From assembly GCA_019637095.1 (NCBI GenBank), contig JAHBWG010000025.1, forward strand, positions 34,921 through 98,920: 64,000 nucleotides of DNA, read 5' to 3'. The DNA is from Sandaracinaceae bacterium (GTDB taxonomy: Bacteria; Myxococcota_A; Polyangia; Polyangiales; Sandaracinaceae). Within the stretch, counting starts at the first letter, position 1. Each line of letters begins with the position of its first letter. This document shows, piece after piece, positions 1 through 13,452 of the stretch. The notes below the pieces were generated by a model. It made no database searches, was not told the origin of the DNA, and was given only the letters and a program-made list of their open reading frames with translations. Made by a program: the position numbers and the translations under genes.

Positions 1-423
1 GAGGTCGAACAGCTCGCTCACCGGCGTGTCCGCCGGCACCACGCCGCGCCGCGCGTTGGACGACAGCCGGAGCACCACCGTCGTGCGCGGCCAGGTCATC
101 TCCGCGCGCGGGTCGTTCACGAGGCCGACCTCGTCGTGGAAAAGCGCCGCGAGCGCGCGCTCGGAGGCCTGCTCCGGGGCGCGCAGCGCGTCGACGAGGG
201 CGGGCAGCATCGCGCGCGCCTGATCCTCGCCGCCGGCCGCCCAGACCGCAGAGAGCTCCCCCGCGAGCGCGACCTCGGCCGGCGGCGGCGCGTAGGGGAG
301 CGGATCGCGGTCCGTCGCGGGCGCGCGCGGCCGCTCGCTCGCGGGCGCGACCGCGCCGCACGCGCCGCACAGCGCGCACGCGAGCGCGATCGGGGCGAGC
401 CGGTGCTGCTGCCGGGACGACAC
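1..423 (-). CDS. Putative lipoprotein, 3' end beyond window
   Basis: The frame is open from a GTG at 423 through the window edge, giving 141 codons with the C terminus missing. The first 25 residues look like a lipoprotein signal: basic residues, then a short hydrophobic stretch LAPIALACALC followed by GAC, so the Cys around residue 22 could be lipidated. The mature part is rich in Ala, Pro and Arg at first, then reads like a folded domain with segments such as ELSAVWAAGEDQARAMLPALV. I recognise no family. It starts 17 bp after the stop of the amidotransferase-like gene on the same strand, so the two are probably co-transcribed. The GTG start is inferred from the signal peptide. Confidence 0.55.
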   Translation of the reverse strand, partial: MSSRQQHRLAPIALACALCGACGAVAPASERPRAPATDRDPLPYAPPPAEVALAGELSAVWAAGGEDQARAMLPALVDALRAPEQASERALAALFHDEVGLVNDPRAEMTWPRTTVVLRLSSNARRGVVPADTPVSELFDL

Positions 424-439
424 GCAGGGTGCGCGGCGC

Positions 440-1222
440 TCAGAGCGCTTGAATCGTCACGTCGAGGTGCCGATCCACGACGAGGATCGACGACGCCTCG
501 AGCGACTCCCAGCCCGCCGGCGCTTTCTCGCCGTCGCTCGAGAGCAGCACGTAGCGGAACGTCCCGGTCGCCGACGGCGCCGTCGACGCGCGCTGCACGT
601 AGTACAGGTGACCCCCGCGCCGCAGCGCGTAGAGCTCGCGCCCGTTGGTGAGCATCAGGTTGAGCGTCGGCGCGGGCGCGCCGACCTCCGCGCACAGCCG
701 ATCGAGCATCGCGACGGTCGAGCGGATCGCGCCGAGGACCACCTTCGGATCGGCGTCGGGCCGATCGAGCTGCCCCGCGTCGTGCAGGAACGAGAGCAGC
801 ACCGCGAACGCGTGCTCGCTGTCCGTCGAGCCGCGGATCGCGCGCTGCAGGAAGTCGGGCAGCGACTCGCAGAGGCGGGGCCGGATCGCCTCGAAGCCGT
901 GGATCGTGCCGTTGTGCGCGAAGAGCCACGAGCGCATGCGGAACGGGTGCGTGTTGTCCGCGCGGAAGTCGCCCACGGTCGCCTTCCGGAAGTGGATGAG
1001 CACCGCATCGGACGCGACGCCGCGCGCGACGCTCTCCCAGTCGATCGGCCCGTCGCCGAGCTTGGGACGCTTCTTGTGGAGCACCTCGCCCGCCTGATAG
1101 AAGCCGATGCCCCACGCGTCGGGGCGGAACTCGGGCGGCAGCGCGATCGCCTCGTGCTCCTCGTCGAGGACGTCACCGAGCCGATCGCGGCGGTTTGCCA
1201 TGTAGCCGATTAGACGTCCCAT
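440..1222 (-). CDS. Class II glutamine amidotransferase-like protein lacking the nucleophile Cys
   Basis: This 260-aa protein resembles the stand-alone class II (Ntn-type) amidotransferases of the YafJ type: it starts MGRLIGYMANRRDRL and carries LIHFRKATVGDFRADNTHPF, LFAHNGTIHGF and GSTDSEHAFAVLL, which match the family's conserved glutamine-binding loops. Class II amidotransferases use a Cys at position 2 as the N-terminal nucleophile; here codon 2 is GGA (Gly). Either the protein has lost glutaminase activity and binds a ligand only, or it belongs to a subfamily that never had it. The start at 1222 is chosen because the homology begins exactly there; an in-frame ATG at 1327 would add 35 low-complexity residues. 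Confidence 0.8.
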   Translation of the reverse strand: MGRLIGYMANRRDRLGDVLDEEHEAIALPPEFRPDAWGIGFYQAGEVLHKKRPKLGDGPIDWESVARGVASDAVLIHFRKATVGDFRADNTHPFRMRSWLFAHNGTIHGFEAIRPRLCESLPDFLQRAIRGSTDSEHAFAVLLSFLHDAGQLDRPDADPKVVLGAIRSTVAMLDRLCAEVGAPAPTLNLMLTNGRELYALRRGGHLYYVQRASTAPSATGTFRYVLLSSDGEKAPAGWESLEASSILVVDRHLDVTIQAL

Positions 1223-1336
1223 CGTGTGCTTGTCTTTCGTCGTGGGGAGTGCGGAGATCCTGGGCCCGTCGCTCGGGCGCCGCGCGGGACCGAGGTCCGC
1301 GCGGGCCGGCGCGCCGGGAGCGCCCATGACCGATTC

Positions 1337-1489
1337 TCAATCCTTCGAGTGCTCGCGCAACAAACGCTGCGTCCGCGCGGCGGCGCGCGAGTCACCATGC
1401 ACGGTGAGAGCTCGAACCACCAACACGGCGACGATCGCGCCTGCGAGCAGCGCGATGGGGGCCGTGAAGTCGAGATCCAGGTGAGCCAC
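1337..1489 (-). CDS. Possible 50-aa single-pass membrane protein
   Basis: A GTG at 1489 opens a 50-codon frame ending at a TGA (1337-1339). It reads as a short acidic N terminus (VAHLDLDFTAP), one clear hydrophobic helix (IALLAGAIVAVLVVRAL, about residues 12-28) and a basic tail rich in Arg. The upstream in-frame stop lies just before the GTG, so no other start is possible except by readthrough. It lies upstream of the amidotransferase-like gene on the same strand (114 bp gap). The start is only 24 bp from the divergent barrel-protein start at 1514, leaving little promoter room, and no strong ribosome binding site is visible. Function unknown. Confidence 0.4.
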   Translation of the reverse strand: MAHLDLDFTAPIALLAGAIVAVLVVRALTVHGDSRAAARTQRLLREHSKD

Positions 1490-1513
1490 GCGGGTCGAGC
1501 CTACGCTCTAGAG

Positions 1514-4222
1514 GTGATCCCTTCCGCGGCGTTCTGCAAGGGCCTCGCGAAAGTCCTCGCTTCCGTTGCGGTTTGCGTGCTCGCCGCCGCGCCCGCGCGC
1601 GCAACGACGCCGGAGTCGTACGTGGTGCGCGCGACGATCGCGCGCGACGCCGGCGTGGTGACGGGCGAGGTCGCCGTCACGGTGCGCCTCGATCCCTCGG
1701 AGGACGCGATCCGGCTCTGGCTCTACGGGGACCGGCTCGCGGTCGCCCCGGCCGCGATGGACGAGCGCAGCGCTCGCTGGATCTACCCCGGCGAGATCGA
1801 TCGCGGCGCGCTGCGGGTGCGCGGCGTGCGGGTCGATGGCGCGCCCGCGCGGACGCGGCGGGTGTCGTTCCCCGTCGGGAGCGCCCGGGCGCGAGACGCG
1901 GCGGGCAGCGATCTCGAGGTGCTCGTCGCGCCGCGACCGAGCGCGCGCACGGTGCGCGTCACGTTCGCGTTCGAGCTCCGCGTGCCGGATCGCTACGGTC
2001 GGCTCGGGCGCGCGCGCGGCATGCTCTCCCTCGCGGCCCCGTGGTACCCGCTCGTCGTCGGCGGCGACGACGCGTTCGACCACGACGCGGCGCACGACGT
2101 CGAGGTGCGGCTCGACGACGGCGCGCTGTGGCTCGGCGAGCGCCGCTTCGGGCGAACCGGTCGCGTCGAGCGCGTCGCGCCGTACGTCCCGGCGGGGGCC
2201 GCGTCCGCGCTCCACGACGCGCGCGTCGAGGTCGAAGGGGTGCAGGTAGTCTTGCGGTCTCCTTCGCGGCTCTACGTCCAGCCGCCGGCGTCGGTGCGCG
2301 GAGAGGAGGGCATGATCGACCTCGGGCGCGTCGACGTGATCGGGCTCGTGCGCGCCGAGGCGCGCGAGGCGATCCGCACCGCGCGCGCGTTCGGCTTGCC
2401 GGTGCCCGCGCGCGTCGAGCTCGTCGAGATCCCGTCGCGCACGGAGCTCGTGGCGAACGCGCCCGGCGTCGTGCTGTTCTCGGATCGGCTCTTCCAGATC
2501 ATCCCGCTCGACCAGACGCTCGACTTCCACCGCCAGGTGCTGCGCCGCGCGCTCCTGTCGCACCTCGCCGCGCCGCTCGCGCGGGTGGACGCGCCGGCGG
2601 ATCGCGGGTGGGCGACGGACCTGCGCGCGGTCGTGCTGTCGGATCTCGACGCGGCGCGGCGGCGGCGCAACGGGCAGACGCCGCAGGACCTGCTCGGCGT
2701 CCTCTCGTTCCATCCCGCGGTCGATCAGCTCCTCTACGCGCCCCAGATCGCGTTCGAGGACGCCTACTTCGCGGCGATCGAGGAGCGCGATCCGTTCCGC
2801 GACGATCCGGTCCGCGCGCGGCGGCCCTTGTCGCGCGGGCGGCGCGTCCTCGAGGCCGCGCGCGACGCGCTCGACGAGCGCGCGCTCGCTCGCTTCGTGG
2901 CGATGCTGGTCAACGCGCGCCGCCCCGCGCGGGCCGCGCTCGCGCGCGCGGCGCCGGAGCGCGCGGAGCGGCTCGAGGGCTGGCTCGCCGCGACGGGGGA
3001 GCCGGTCAACTATCGTCTCGGCGAGCGCCGGAGCGAGCCGGCGGAGGCGGGCTTCCGCCACGTCGTGACGCTGCACCGCGACGGCGCGGATCGCGCCGAG
3101 CCCGTCGAGGTCCGGGTCGAAGACGATCGCGGCCACACCCGGCGCGCCGTGTGGGACGCGCCCGGCGCGGTCGGGGAGGTGTCCGTCGAGATGCCGGGGC
3201 GGCTCGGCGGCGTCACGCTCGACCCGCGCCACCGGCTGCCGCAGAGCCCCGCGCTCGCGGATGGGCACCCGCGTATCGACGACGCGACGGACCACCCGTG
3301 GCGCCTCCCGATCCTCAACGGGTTCGTGTTCAACGTCTTCGTCACCGAGGCGGACTTCGTCGGGCTCGTCGACTTCGTCCTGCGCCGCCGCTACGACCTC
3401 GAGCACGGCTTCGGGCTGCGCGCGGAGCGCACGCGGGCCTTCACGGGCGGGACGCTGCGCTACGAGCACGGCTTCGGCGACAAGGTCCACACGAACCGGC
3501 GCCTCGCGCGGCTCGCCGCGTCGGTGAGCTTCTCGCGCCTGCACGAGTTCTTCGGCGACGCGGACCTCGGCGGCTGGCGCACGCAAGTCGAGCTGCTCAC
3601 GAGCGTCAACTCGGTGGCGTTCGCGCTCGACCCGAACGAGGGGTTCTGGGGGGCCGCCTCGGTGACCGGCGGCCTCGCCGTCCGCGACGACGGGACGCTC
3701 GGCTACACGTTCCGAGGCGGCGCGCGCGGGGGCGTCGCGATCCCGCTCTCGCTCCTCAACACGCTCGTCCTCGTCGCGGGCGGCGGCTTCACCTTCGGCG
3801 ACGCGCTCGCGTCCGAGCTCCAGTCGCTCGGCGGCGACAGCCGCCTGCGCGGCTTCGAGTCGGGCGAGCTGCTCGGGCGGGGCGTCGTCTACGGCGTCGT
3901 CGAGCATCGCTTCCGCGCCTTCCGCGACCTCGCGATCAACCTCGCGCACCTGATCTGGGTCCGCGAGATCCAGCTCGCGCTCTTCGCCGGGGCCGGGGTC
4001 GTGTTCGACCGCACCGACGCGGCGACCGGCCGCCGCGACGACGCGGTCGGCGGCGCGGACGTCGGCGGCGGGGTGCGCGTCCACTACGAGTACGGCGGCG
4101 TCCAGCCCGGCGTGATCTCGATCGACGTCGGGTTGCCGCTCACGCGGCTGCTCGCGCCGCAGGCCGGGGACCGCCCGCGCAACCCCATCGGCTTCTACAT
4201 CGGGTTCGACCAGTTCTTTTGA
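1514..4222 (+). CDS. Aminopeptidase-M1-like domain fused to Omp85/D15-type outer-membrane barrel
   Basis: A GTG at 1514 gives a 902-aa protein with a clean signal peptide ending VCVLAAAPARA at about residue 31. The next 500 or so residues resemble the N-terminal saddle and catalytic region of M1 aminopeptidases (RVSFPVGSARARD, LSLAAPWYPLVV), but no HExxH zinc motif is present; the equivalent helix reads VLRRALLSHLAAPL. The last 300 residues look like a surface-antigen D15/BamA-type barrel: repeated amphipathic strands, a LRGF motif at 778-781 as in the Omp85 lid-loop, and a terminal Phe (GFDQFF). The whole would sit in the outer membrane with a periplasmic inactive peptidase-like part. An earlier GTG at 1226 would add a low-complexity extension without a signal peptide and is rejected. 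Confidence 0.75.
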   Translation: MIPSAAFCKGLAKVLASVAVCVLAAAPARATTPESYVVRATIARDAGVVTGEVAVTVRLDPSEDAIRLWLYGDRLAVAPAAMDERSARWIYPGEIDRGALRVRGVRVDGAPARTRRVSFPVGSARARDAAGSDLEVLVAPRPSARTVRVTFAFELRVPDRYGRLGRARGMLSLAAPWYPLVVGGDDAFDHDAAHDVEVRLDDGALWLGERRFGRTGRVERVAPYVPAGAASALHDARVEVEGVQVVLRSPSRLYVQPPASVRGEEGMIDLGRVDVIGLVRAEAREAIRTARAFGLPVPARVELVEIPSRTELVANAPGVVLFSDRLFQIIPLDQTLDFHRQVLRRALLSHLAAPLARVDAPADRGWATDLRAVVLSDLDAARRRRNGQTPQDLLGVLSFHPAVDQLLYAPQIAFEDAYFAAIEERDPFRDDPVRARRPLSRGRRVLEAARDALDERALARFVAMLVNARRPARAALARAAPERAERLEGWLAATGEPVNYRLGERRSEPAEAGFRHVVTLHRDGADRAEPVEVRVEDDRGHTRRAVWDAPGAVGEVSVEMPGRLGGVTLDPRHRLPQSPALADGHPRIDDATDHPWRLPILNGFVFNVFVTEADFVGLVDFVLRRRYDLEHGFGLRAERTRAFTGGTLRYEHGFGDKVHTNRRLARLAASVSFSRLHEFFGDADLGGWRTQVELLTSVNSVAFALDPNEGFWGAASVTGGLAVRDDGTLGYTFRGGARGGVAIPLSLLNTLVLVAGGGFTFGDALASELQSLGGDSRLRGFESGELLGRGVVYGVVEHRFRAFRDLAINLAHLIWVREIQLALFAGAGVVFDRTDAATGRRDDAVGGADVGGGVRVHYEYGGVQPGVISIDVGLPLTRLLAPQAGDRPRNPIGFYIGFDQFF

Positions 4223-4253
4223 GCGCGCGCGGGCCGCTGGTACGACGCTGGGG

Positions 4254-5141
4254 ATGGCCGCGCGGGACCTCCACGTCGACGCGTTCCTCGCCCACCTCAA
4301 GGTCGAGCGCGGGCTCGGCCGGCTCACCATCGAGGCGTACGCGGCCGACCTCTCGGGCCTGCTCGCGTACCTCGAGGAGGAGTCGATCGAGCTCGAGGAG
4401 GTCGACGCGGCGACGCTCAGCGGCTGGCTCGTCTCGCTCGGCGGGCGCGAGCTGAGCGCGCGCTCGCAGGCGCGCCACCTCTCCGCGGTGCGAGGCCTCT
4501 TCCGCTGGTTGCTGCGCGAGCGCGCCGTCGGCAAGGACCCCACGCGGCTCATCGATCGGCCCAAGCTCTTGAAGAAGCTCCCGTCGGTGCTCTCGCGCGA
4601 CGAGGTCGGGCGCCTGCTCGCGGCGCCGGACCGCGCCATCGCGCGCGGGCGCCGCGACGCGGCGATGCTCCACACGATGTACGCGGCCGGGCTCCGGGTC
4701 ACCGAGCTCGTCACGCTCGGCCTCGGCGACGCGAACCTCGAGAGCGGGTTCGTGCAGGTGCTCGGCAAGGGGGACAAGCGCCGGCTCGTCCCGATGGGCG
4801 TCCCGGCCCGCAAGCGCATCGAGGCCTACCTCGCCGACCGCGCGCGGTGGGCGCGTCCGGGGCAGCCGGCGCTCTTCGTGACGTCTCGCGGCGGCCCGAT
4901 GACGCGGCAGGCGTTCTGGAAGAACGTGAAGCGCTACGCGGCCGCGGCGGGCATCGTCAAGAACGTCTCGCCGCACGCGCTGCGGCACTCGTTCGCGACG
5001 CACCTCTTGCTCGGCGGCGCCGACCTGCGCGCGGTGCAGGCGATGCTCGGCCACGCGGACATCGCGACGACCGAGGTGTACACCCACGTCGGCGGCGAGC
5101 ACCTCGCGCAGATGCACGAGAAGTTCCATCCCCGCGGTTGA
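4254..5141 (+). CDS. xerD: Tyrosine recombinase XerD/XerC
   Basis: This 295-aa protein is a chromosome-dimer resolution recombinase of the XerC/XerD family. The N-terminal SAM-like core-binding domain (about 5-90) is followed by the catalytic domain with the expected set: Arg148 in AAGLRVTEL, Lys172 in LGKGDKRR, His241 and Arg244 in [12 protein letters not shown], His267 in [14 protein letters not shown] and the nucleophile Tyr276. Length and motifs are typical of Xer proteins, not of integrons or phages, and nothing nearby suggests a mobile element. XerD rather than XerC is my preference from overall similarity ([23 protein letters not shown]), not proven. It begins 31 bp after the barrel gene. 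Confidence 0.88.
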   Translation: MAARDLHVDAFLAHLKVERGLGRLTIEAYAADLSGLLAYLEEESIELEEVDAATLSGWLVSLGGRELSARSQARHLSAVRGLFRWLLRERAVGKDPTRLIDRPKLLKKLPSVLSRDEVGRLLAAPDRAIARGRRDAAMLHTMYAAGLRVTELVTLGLGDANLESGFVQVLGKGDKRRLVPMGVPARKRIEAYLADRARWARPGQPALFVTSRGGPMTRQAFWKNVKRYAAAAGIVKNVSPHALRHSFATHLLLGGADLRAVQAMLGHADIATTEVYTHVGGEHLAQMHEKFHPRG

Positions 5142-5172
5142 CCCGAAGGGGCCCCCGATCTGCGGCGCGCCG

Positions 5173-5181
5173 TGGTATAAG
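5173..5181 (+). promoter_or_regulatory. Candidate extended -10 element before icd
   Basis: TGGTATAAG reads as an extended -10 (TGn followed by TATAAG) 35 bp upstream of the icd start. No convincing -35 lies 17 bp upstream, as is usual for extended -10 promoters. It would drive the icd-sucC-sucD-mdh run. Confidence 0.4.
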
Positions 5182-5215
5182 CCCGGACCCTACCGTTCAT
5201 TGTGGAGGTCACGGC

Positions 5216-6514
<1,299 letters not shown>

Positions 6515-6527
6515 GGAGGCGCGCCGA

Positions 6528-7709
<1,182 letters not shown>

Positions 7710-7711
7710 GC

Positions 7712-8602
<891 letters not shown>

Positions 8603-8665
8603 GCGCGTCCGGGCGCTAGGGTCCGCTCCCCCATCGAGCCCCCGAAGCAAGGAGCGCGAACGCAC

Positions 8666-9646
8666 ATGAAGGATCCCGTCAAGGTCGCCGTGACCGGTGC
8701 CGCCGGTCAGATCTGCTACAGCCTGCTCTTCCGGATCGCCGCCGGCGAGATGCTCGGCAAGGACCAGCCGGTGTTCCTCCAGCTGATCGACATCGGCCCC
8801 GCGATGAAGGCGGTCGAGGGCGTCATGATGGAGATCGCCGACTGCGCGTTCCCGACGCTCGCCGGGATGGCGGCGTACGACGACCCGATGAAGGGGTTCG
8901 ACGGAACGCACTACGCGCTGCTCGTCGGCGCGAAGCCGCGCGGCCCCGGGATGCAGCGCAAGGACCTCTTGCGTGACAACGGCCCGATCTTCACCGCGCA
9001 GGGCCGCGCGCTGAACGATCGCGCCGATCGAGACGTGAAGGTGGTGGTCGTCGGCAACCCCGCCAACACGAATTGCTACATCCTCTACAAGAACGCGCCG
9101 GACCTCCCGAAGAAGGCGTTCAGCGCGCTCGTCCGCCTCGACCAGAACCGCGCGGTCAGTCAGGTCGCCGAGAAGACCGGCTCCTCGGTGTCCGACATCA
9201 AGAAGCTGACCGTCTGGGGCAACCACTCGACGACGATGTACCCCGACCTCTTCCGCGCGGAGATCGGCGGCCGGCCCGTCGCGTCGATCGTGAACGATCA
9301 GGCGTGGCTCGAGGGCACGTTCCTGCCGACGGTGCAGGACCGCGGCAAGGCCATCATCGACGCGCGCGGCAAGAGCTCCGCGGCGAGCGCGGGCAACGCC
9401 GCGATCGACCACATCCACGACTGGGCCCTCGGCACCGCGGCCGACACCTGGGCGTCGATGGCCGTCGTCTCCGACGGAAGCTACGGGATCCGCGAGGGCC
9501 TCATCTACGGGTTCCCGTGTCGCTGCGCGAACGGCGAGTACGAGATCGTGCAGGGCCTCGAGATCGACGCGTTCAGCCGCGCCAAGATGGACGCGACGGC
9601 GCGCGAGCTCGAGGACGAGGCCGCCGCGGTCGAAGATCTGCTCTGA
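8666..9646 (+). CDS. mdh: Malate dehydrogenase
   Basis: A 326-aa NAD(P)-dependent malate dehydrogenase of the cytosolic (type 2) branch, judged by [21 protein letters not shown] at the N terminus, the nucleotide-binding strand, and [10 protein letters not shown]. Catalytic residues visible are Asp159 in VRLDQNRA and His187 in [11 protein letters not shown], plus substrate arginines Arg92 and Arg98 in [10 protein letters not shown]. It oxidises malate to oxaloacetate. It lies 63 bp after sucD and is followed by a strong hairpin region, so icd-sucC-sucD-mdh is probably one transcription unit. AAGGAGCG precedes the start. Confidence 0.94.
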   Translation: MKDPVKVAVTGAAGQICYSLLFRIAAGEMLGKDQPVFLQLIDIGPAMKAVEGVMMEIADCAFPTLAGMAAYDDPMKGFDGTHYALLVGAKPRGPGMQRKDLLRDNGPIFTAQGRALNDRADRDVKVVVVGNPANTNCYILYKNAPDLPKKAFSALVRLDQNRAVSQVAEKTGSSVSDIKKLTVWGNHSTTMYPDLFRAEIGGRPVASIVNDQAWLEGTFLPTVQDRGKAIIDARGKSSAASAGNAAIDHIHDWALGTAADTWASMAVVSDGSYGIREGLIYGFPCRCANGEYEIVQGLEIDAFSRAKMDATARELEDEAAAVEDLL

Positions 9647-9649
9647 GCT

Positions 9650-9795
9650 GGGCGGGGGGGGCTTCGCACCCCGCTGCGGCAAAGCCGCGGCGGGGCCCCC
9701 ACCCCGGCGCGAAGAGCCGCGTTCGACCCATCGCGGGGCGATGGGGCATCGACAGCCTCTGAGGCCTCGGGGCCGTTCCAGTCCCCTCCATCGGT
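9650..9795. repeat. Intergenic hairpin repeat downstream of mdh
   Basis: The 330-bp gap between mdh and ndk carries no gene that I can support. Its first part holds a 12-bp stem with an AAA loop (9669-9680 with 9684-9695, one G-T pair), which probably acts as the mdh terminator. It continues with AGCCGCGTTCGACCC followed by ATCGCGGGG-CGATGG, a segment repeated after ndk, and CATCGACAGCCTCT (9747-9760), the reverse complement of the AGGCTGTCGATG end seen in the repeats at 18.4 and 20.3 kb. I see nothing else recognisable up to the ndk start at 9977. Confidence 0.6.
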
Positions 9796-9976
9796 GCCGT
9801 CGAGGCAAGGCCGCCGGGCGCGCCCTCTTCGAGGTGGCGAGGGGCTCTCGCCCTGGGACCTGCACTCGCGGCGGACGCGAACGCGGCGCGGTCGGACTCG
9901 CGCAGAGGCTTGCTCCGGCGGGCGGGACTGCTAGAAGGCCGCGACTTCCCACCCAGGACCCACTTCGGAGACCAAC

Positions 9977-10393
9977 ATGGCAGTCGAGCGCACCCTCTCC
10001 ATCATCAAGCCGGACGCCGTCGAGAAGCAGCACATCGGCGCGATCCTCGCGCTCGTCGAGCGGGCGGGCTTGAGCATCAAGGCGATGCGCATGCTGCACC
10101 TCACCCGTCCGATGGCCGAGGGTTTCTACGCGGTGCACAAGGAGCGCCCGTTCTTCGGTGAGCTCGTCGAGTTCATGACCCGCGGCCCGGTCGTGGTCAG
10201 CGTGCTCGAGGGCCAAGACGCCATCGCGAAGTACCGCGAGCTGATGGGCGCCACGAACCCGGCGAACGCGGCCGAGGGCACCATCCGCAAGCTCTACGCG
10301 AAGGACGTCGGGGAGAACGCCGTGCATGGCTCGGACGGCCCCGACACGGCGGCCACCGAGATCCGCTACTTCTTCCCCGGCTACGAGGTCTGA
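9977..10393 (+). CDS. ndk: Nucleoside diphosphate kinase
   Basis: A 138-aa protein of normal NDK length. It has the family start [14 protein letters not shown] with Lys11, and the active-site segment [16 protein letters not shown] containing phospho-acceptor His117. It transfers the gamma phosphate of ATP to nucleoside diphosphates. It stands alone between two hairpin-rich intergenic repeats, so it is probably monocistronic. The start ATG at 9977 follows GGAGACC. Confidence 0.95.
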   Translation: MAVERTLSIIKPDAVEKQHIGAILALVERAGLSIKAMRMLHLTRPMAEGFYAVHKERPFFGELVEFMTRGPVVVSVLEGQDAIAKYRELMGATNPANAAEGTIRKLYAKDVGENAVHGSDGPDTAATEIRYFFPGYEV

Positions 10394-10400
10394 GTTGGCT

Positions 10401-10520
10401 GGAGGGGCTGTTCCAGCCCCTCCCCCCATCGCGCCAAAGCCGCGATGGGGCCCCGAGACGACCGCGGCGGAGCCGCGTTCGACCCCATCGCGGGGGCGAT
10501 GGCGCGATGGGACCCCCTCG
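10401..10520. repeat. Hairpin array downstream of ndk
   Basis: Four inverted repeats follow one another: a perfect 10-bp stem with a 3-nt TTC loop (10401-10423), a perfect 10-bp stem (10424-10433 with 10441-10450), CGCGGC-GGA-GCCGCG near 10463-10477, and CCCATCGC paired with GCGATGGG near 10483-10509. The first may terminate ndk. The segment AGCCGCGTTCGACCC(C)ATCGCGGGG is shared with the element after mdh. Confidence 0.6.
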
Positions 10521-10554
10521 GCCGCGGGCGTCGCGCGGCGGTATCCTGTACACG

Positions 10555-12551
10555 ATGCGGTCACGGGTGGCGCTCGTGCTCCTCGCCGCGGCGTGCGCGG
10601 CGCCGCGCACGCCGGTGGTCCGCGCGCCGCTCCCGCCGTCGGACGAAGGGGCGGAGCTCGCGGCTTGGCTTCCCGAGCAGGCCGACCGCTGCGTCGTGGT
10701 GCGGCCGGGGCGGCTCCCGTCGCGCCGCCGCGGCCTCTTGATGCGGCAGAGCTGGGCGGACCCGAACGTCTGGGAGAACGACCTCGACGTCACCGCCTAC
10801 GCCCGCGCGGAGGCGGCCCACCCGGACGGTCGCCGCGCGCTGCGTTCGTACTTCCGCTTCGCCGGCGATCCCGACCAGGCGCGGGCGCGCGGGCGCGCGC
10901 TCCCGTTCCGTTGGGAAGACGATCCGTGCCACGGGATCGCCTGCCGGCGACCCGCGGCGCGGTGGGTCGACGAGCGGACGGTGGAGGTCGCGCAATACGA
11001 GTGGCCGGCAGGTGGCGCCCTCGCGACGGCGACCTGCGTTCGGCTCGCGCGCGAGCTCTCCGGCGCGGTCGAGGTCGCGGCGCGCGCGCGACCGAGCGCG
11101 CCGTGGGCGCTCGCGGCGGCGCGCCTCGAGCGCACGATCCTCGCGGACCGGCGCGGCGTCGAGCTCTCGACCACGCTGCACTTCGCGCGCGTGGCCGACG
11201 CCGAGCGGGCGCTCGAGATCGTGCGCGAGGCGAGCCCGCGCCTCGAGTCGCTCCAGCCCGTCGAGAGCCGGGAGCGCGTCGTCGAGCGCCGGGGGGCCAG
11301 CGTCCGCATCCGCGACGGGCACTCCTACACCGACCTCGAGCTCGCGCAGGCCGACGAGCGCCTCGACGCCGCGGCGTTCGTCCACCAGTCGCGCCGCGCC
11401 ACCCCGCTGCCGGTCGCGGAGGTGGACGTGACGCGGCTCGACGTGGTCCGCCATCAGCTGCGGCTGCGCGAGGCCGTCCTCGCGCGGTCGCGCGGAGCCG
11501 CGCGACGGCCCGCCGCGGAGCTGCTCGCGGGGCTCCTCGAGCGCGCCGCGCACGCGCACCCGGGCGAGCACTGGCTCGCCGAGCGGCTCGCCCGCGTCTG
11601 GCTGAGCGAGACCGGACGACCAGACGCGGCGCGCGCGCTCGCGGAGCGCCGGCTCGCGACAGCCCGCGCGAGCGATCGCGAGGCGTGGGCCGCGCTCCGC
11701 CGCGAAGCGCTCGCGGGCGTCGACGCGGCCGAGCTGGCCGCCGCGCTCGTCGAGGACGGCATCGCGGACGGGGGCGCCGAAGCGCGCCGCGGCGCGGAGG
11801 ATCTGCGGCGGCTTCGCGCCGATGGGATCGCCTACGAGTGGGCCGAGAGCGCGTGGCGACTCGGTCGGGAGCTGTCCGTCGAGCCGGCGCCTGTCTTATC
11901 GCAAGGAACGTTGTCGAGGCGCGGCGTGCTCGGCGCGCTCGTCACGCTCGCGCGCATCGGCGGGCTCGCGCCCGGGGGGACGCTCCAGGTCGTGGTGACG
12001 ACGGTGGCCGAGCACGCGCCGCACGCCGTGGGCCGTGCCGTCCCCGAGCTCGTGGTCACCCGCGGGCGCGCCGGCGGATCGATCGTGATCGCCCTCCTCG
12101 GCACGCTCGATCTGGTCGAGCTGCGGCGCCTCGCGGAGCAGATCGACCCGTTGGTGGGCGACGGCCCCGTCGCGTATGCGGTGTGGCTGCGGGAGCCCGG
12201 CTCCGCAGAGGGCGTACGCCTGCGCCTCGAGGGCGTCGCGCGCGCCGACGGAGTGCAGCTTCGCCGAGTGAGCGGCGCCCTCCGTGGGCTCGACGTCGCG
12301 GAGCTCGACCGTCTCGTCGCGCGCCCGCTCCACGAGCTGCCGCCCGCGCTCTTCCCCCCGCCCGAGCTCGTCCTGCGCGGCGCGAGCGTCGAGGACGCGG
12401 CGGGCCTGTGGCGCGACGCCGAGCTCGTCGAGCCGGGCGCGTGCTCGACCGCGGGGCCCATCGTCCGCTGCCGCGCGCCCGGGCGACCGGAGCGGCTGAC
12501 CGAGATCATCGTCCGGCTCGCGCGCGGACGCGGTCTGCTACAACCCTCGCC

Positions 12552-12555
<4 letters not shown>
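10555..12555 (+). CDS. Lipoprotein of unknown function
   Basis: A 666-aa protein with a short lipoprotein signal: MRSRVALVLLAAAC, with Cys14 as the lipidation site. The rest is rich in Ala, Arg and Glu with no transmembrane segment, mostly helical in appearance, and includes a region with TPR-like spacing around residues 310-420 (AARALAERRLATARASDREA). I recognise no family. It was kept because of the signal, the codon bias and the ATGA overlap of its stop with dapD. The frame extends upstream to 10507, but the lipobox fixes the start at 10555. A role in the envelope is inferred only from the lipobox. Confidence 0.7.
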
Positions 12556-13379
<824 letters not shown>

Positions 13380-13387
13380 TCGGGCCT

Positions 13388-13405
13388 CCGCCCGCGTCCG
13401 GGCGG
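13388..13405. terminator. Hairpin between convergent dapD and Cys-rich lipoprotein genes
   Basis: CCGCCCG and CGGGCGG form a 7-bp GC stem with a CGTC loop just after the dapD stop. There is no U-run, as is common in such GC-rich genomes. It could serve either strand. Confidence 0.45.
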
Positions 13406-13452
13406 GCGGTCGGTCGAGGCGCGCGCGCGCGGAGAGCCCGCGCCGGCTCGGC

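Noticed and set aside
1226..1513. Upstream extension of the barrel-fusion gene from a GTG at 1226
   Set aside because: Extra 96 residues are low complexity and would bury the signal peptide that begins at 1514.
4254..5141. Tyrosine recombinase as evidence of an integrated element
   Set aside because: Protein is typical of Xer recombinases and no direct repeats, tRNA or phage genes flank it.
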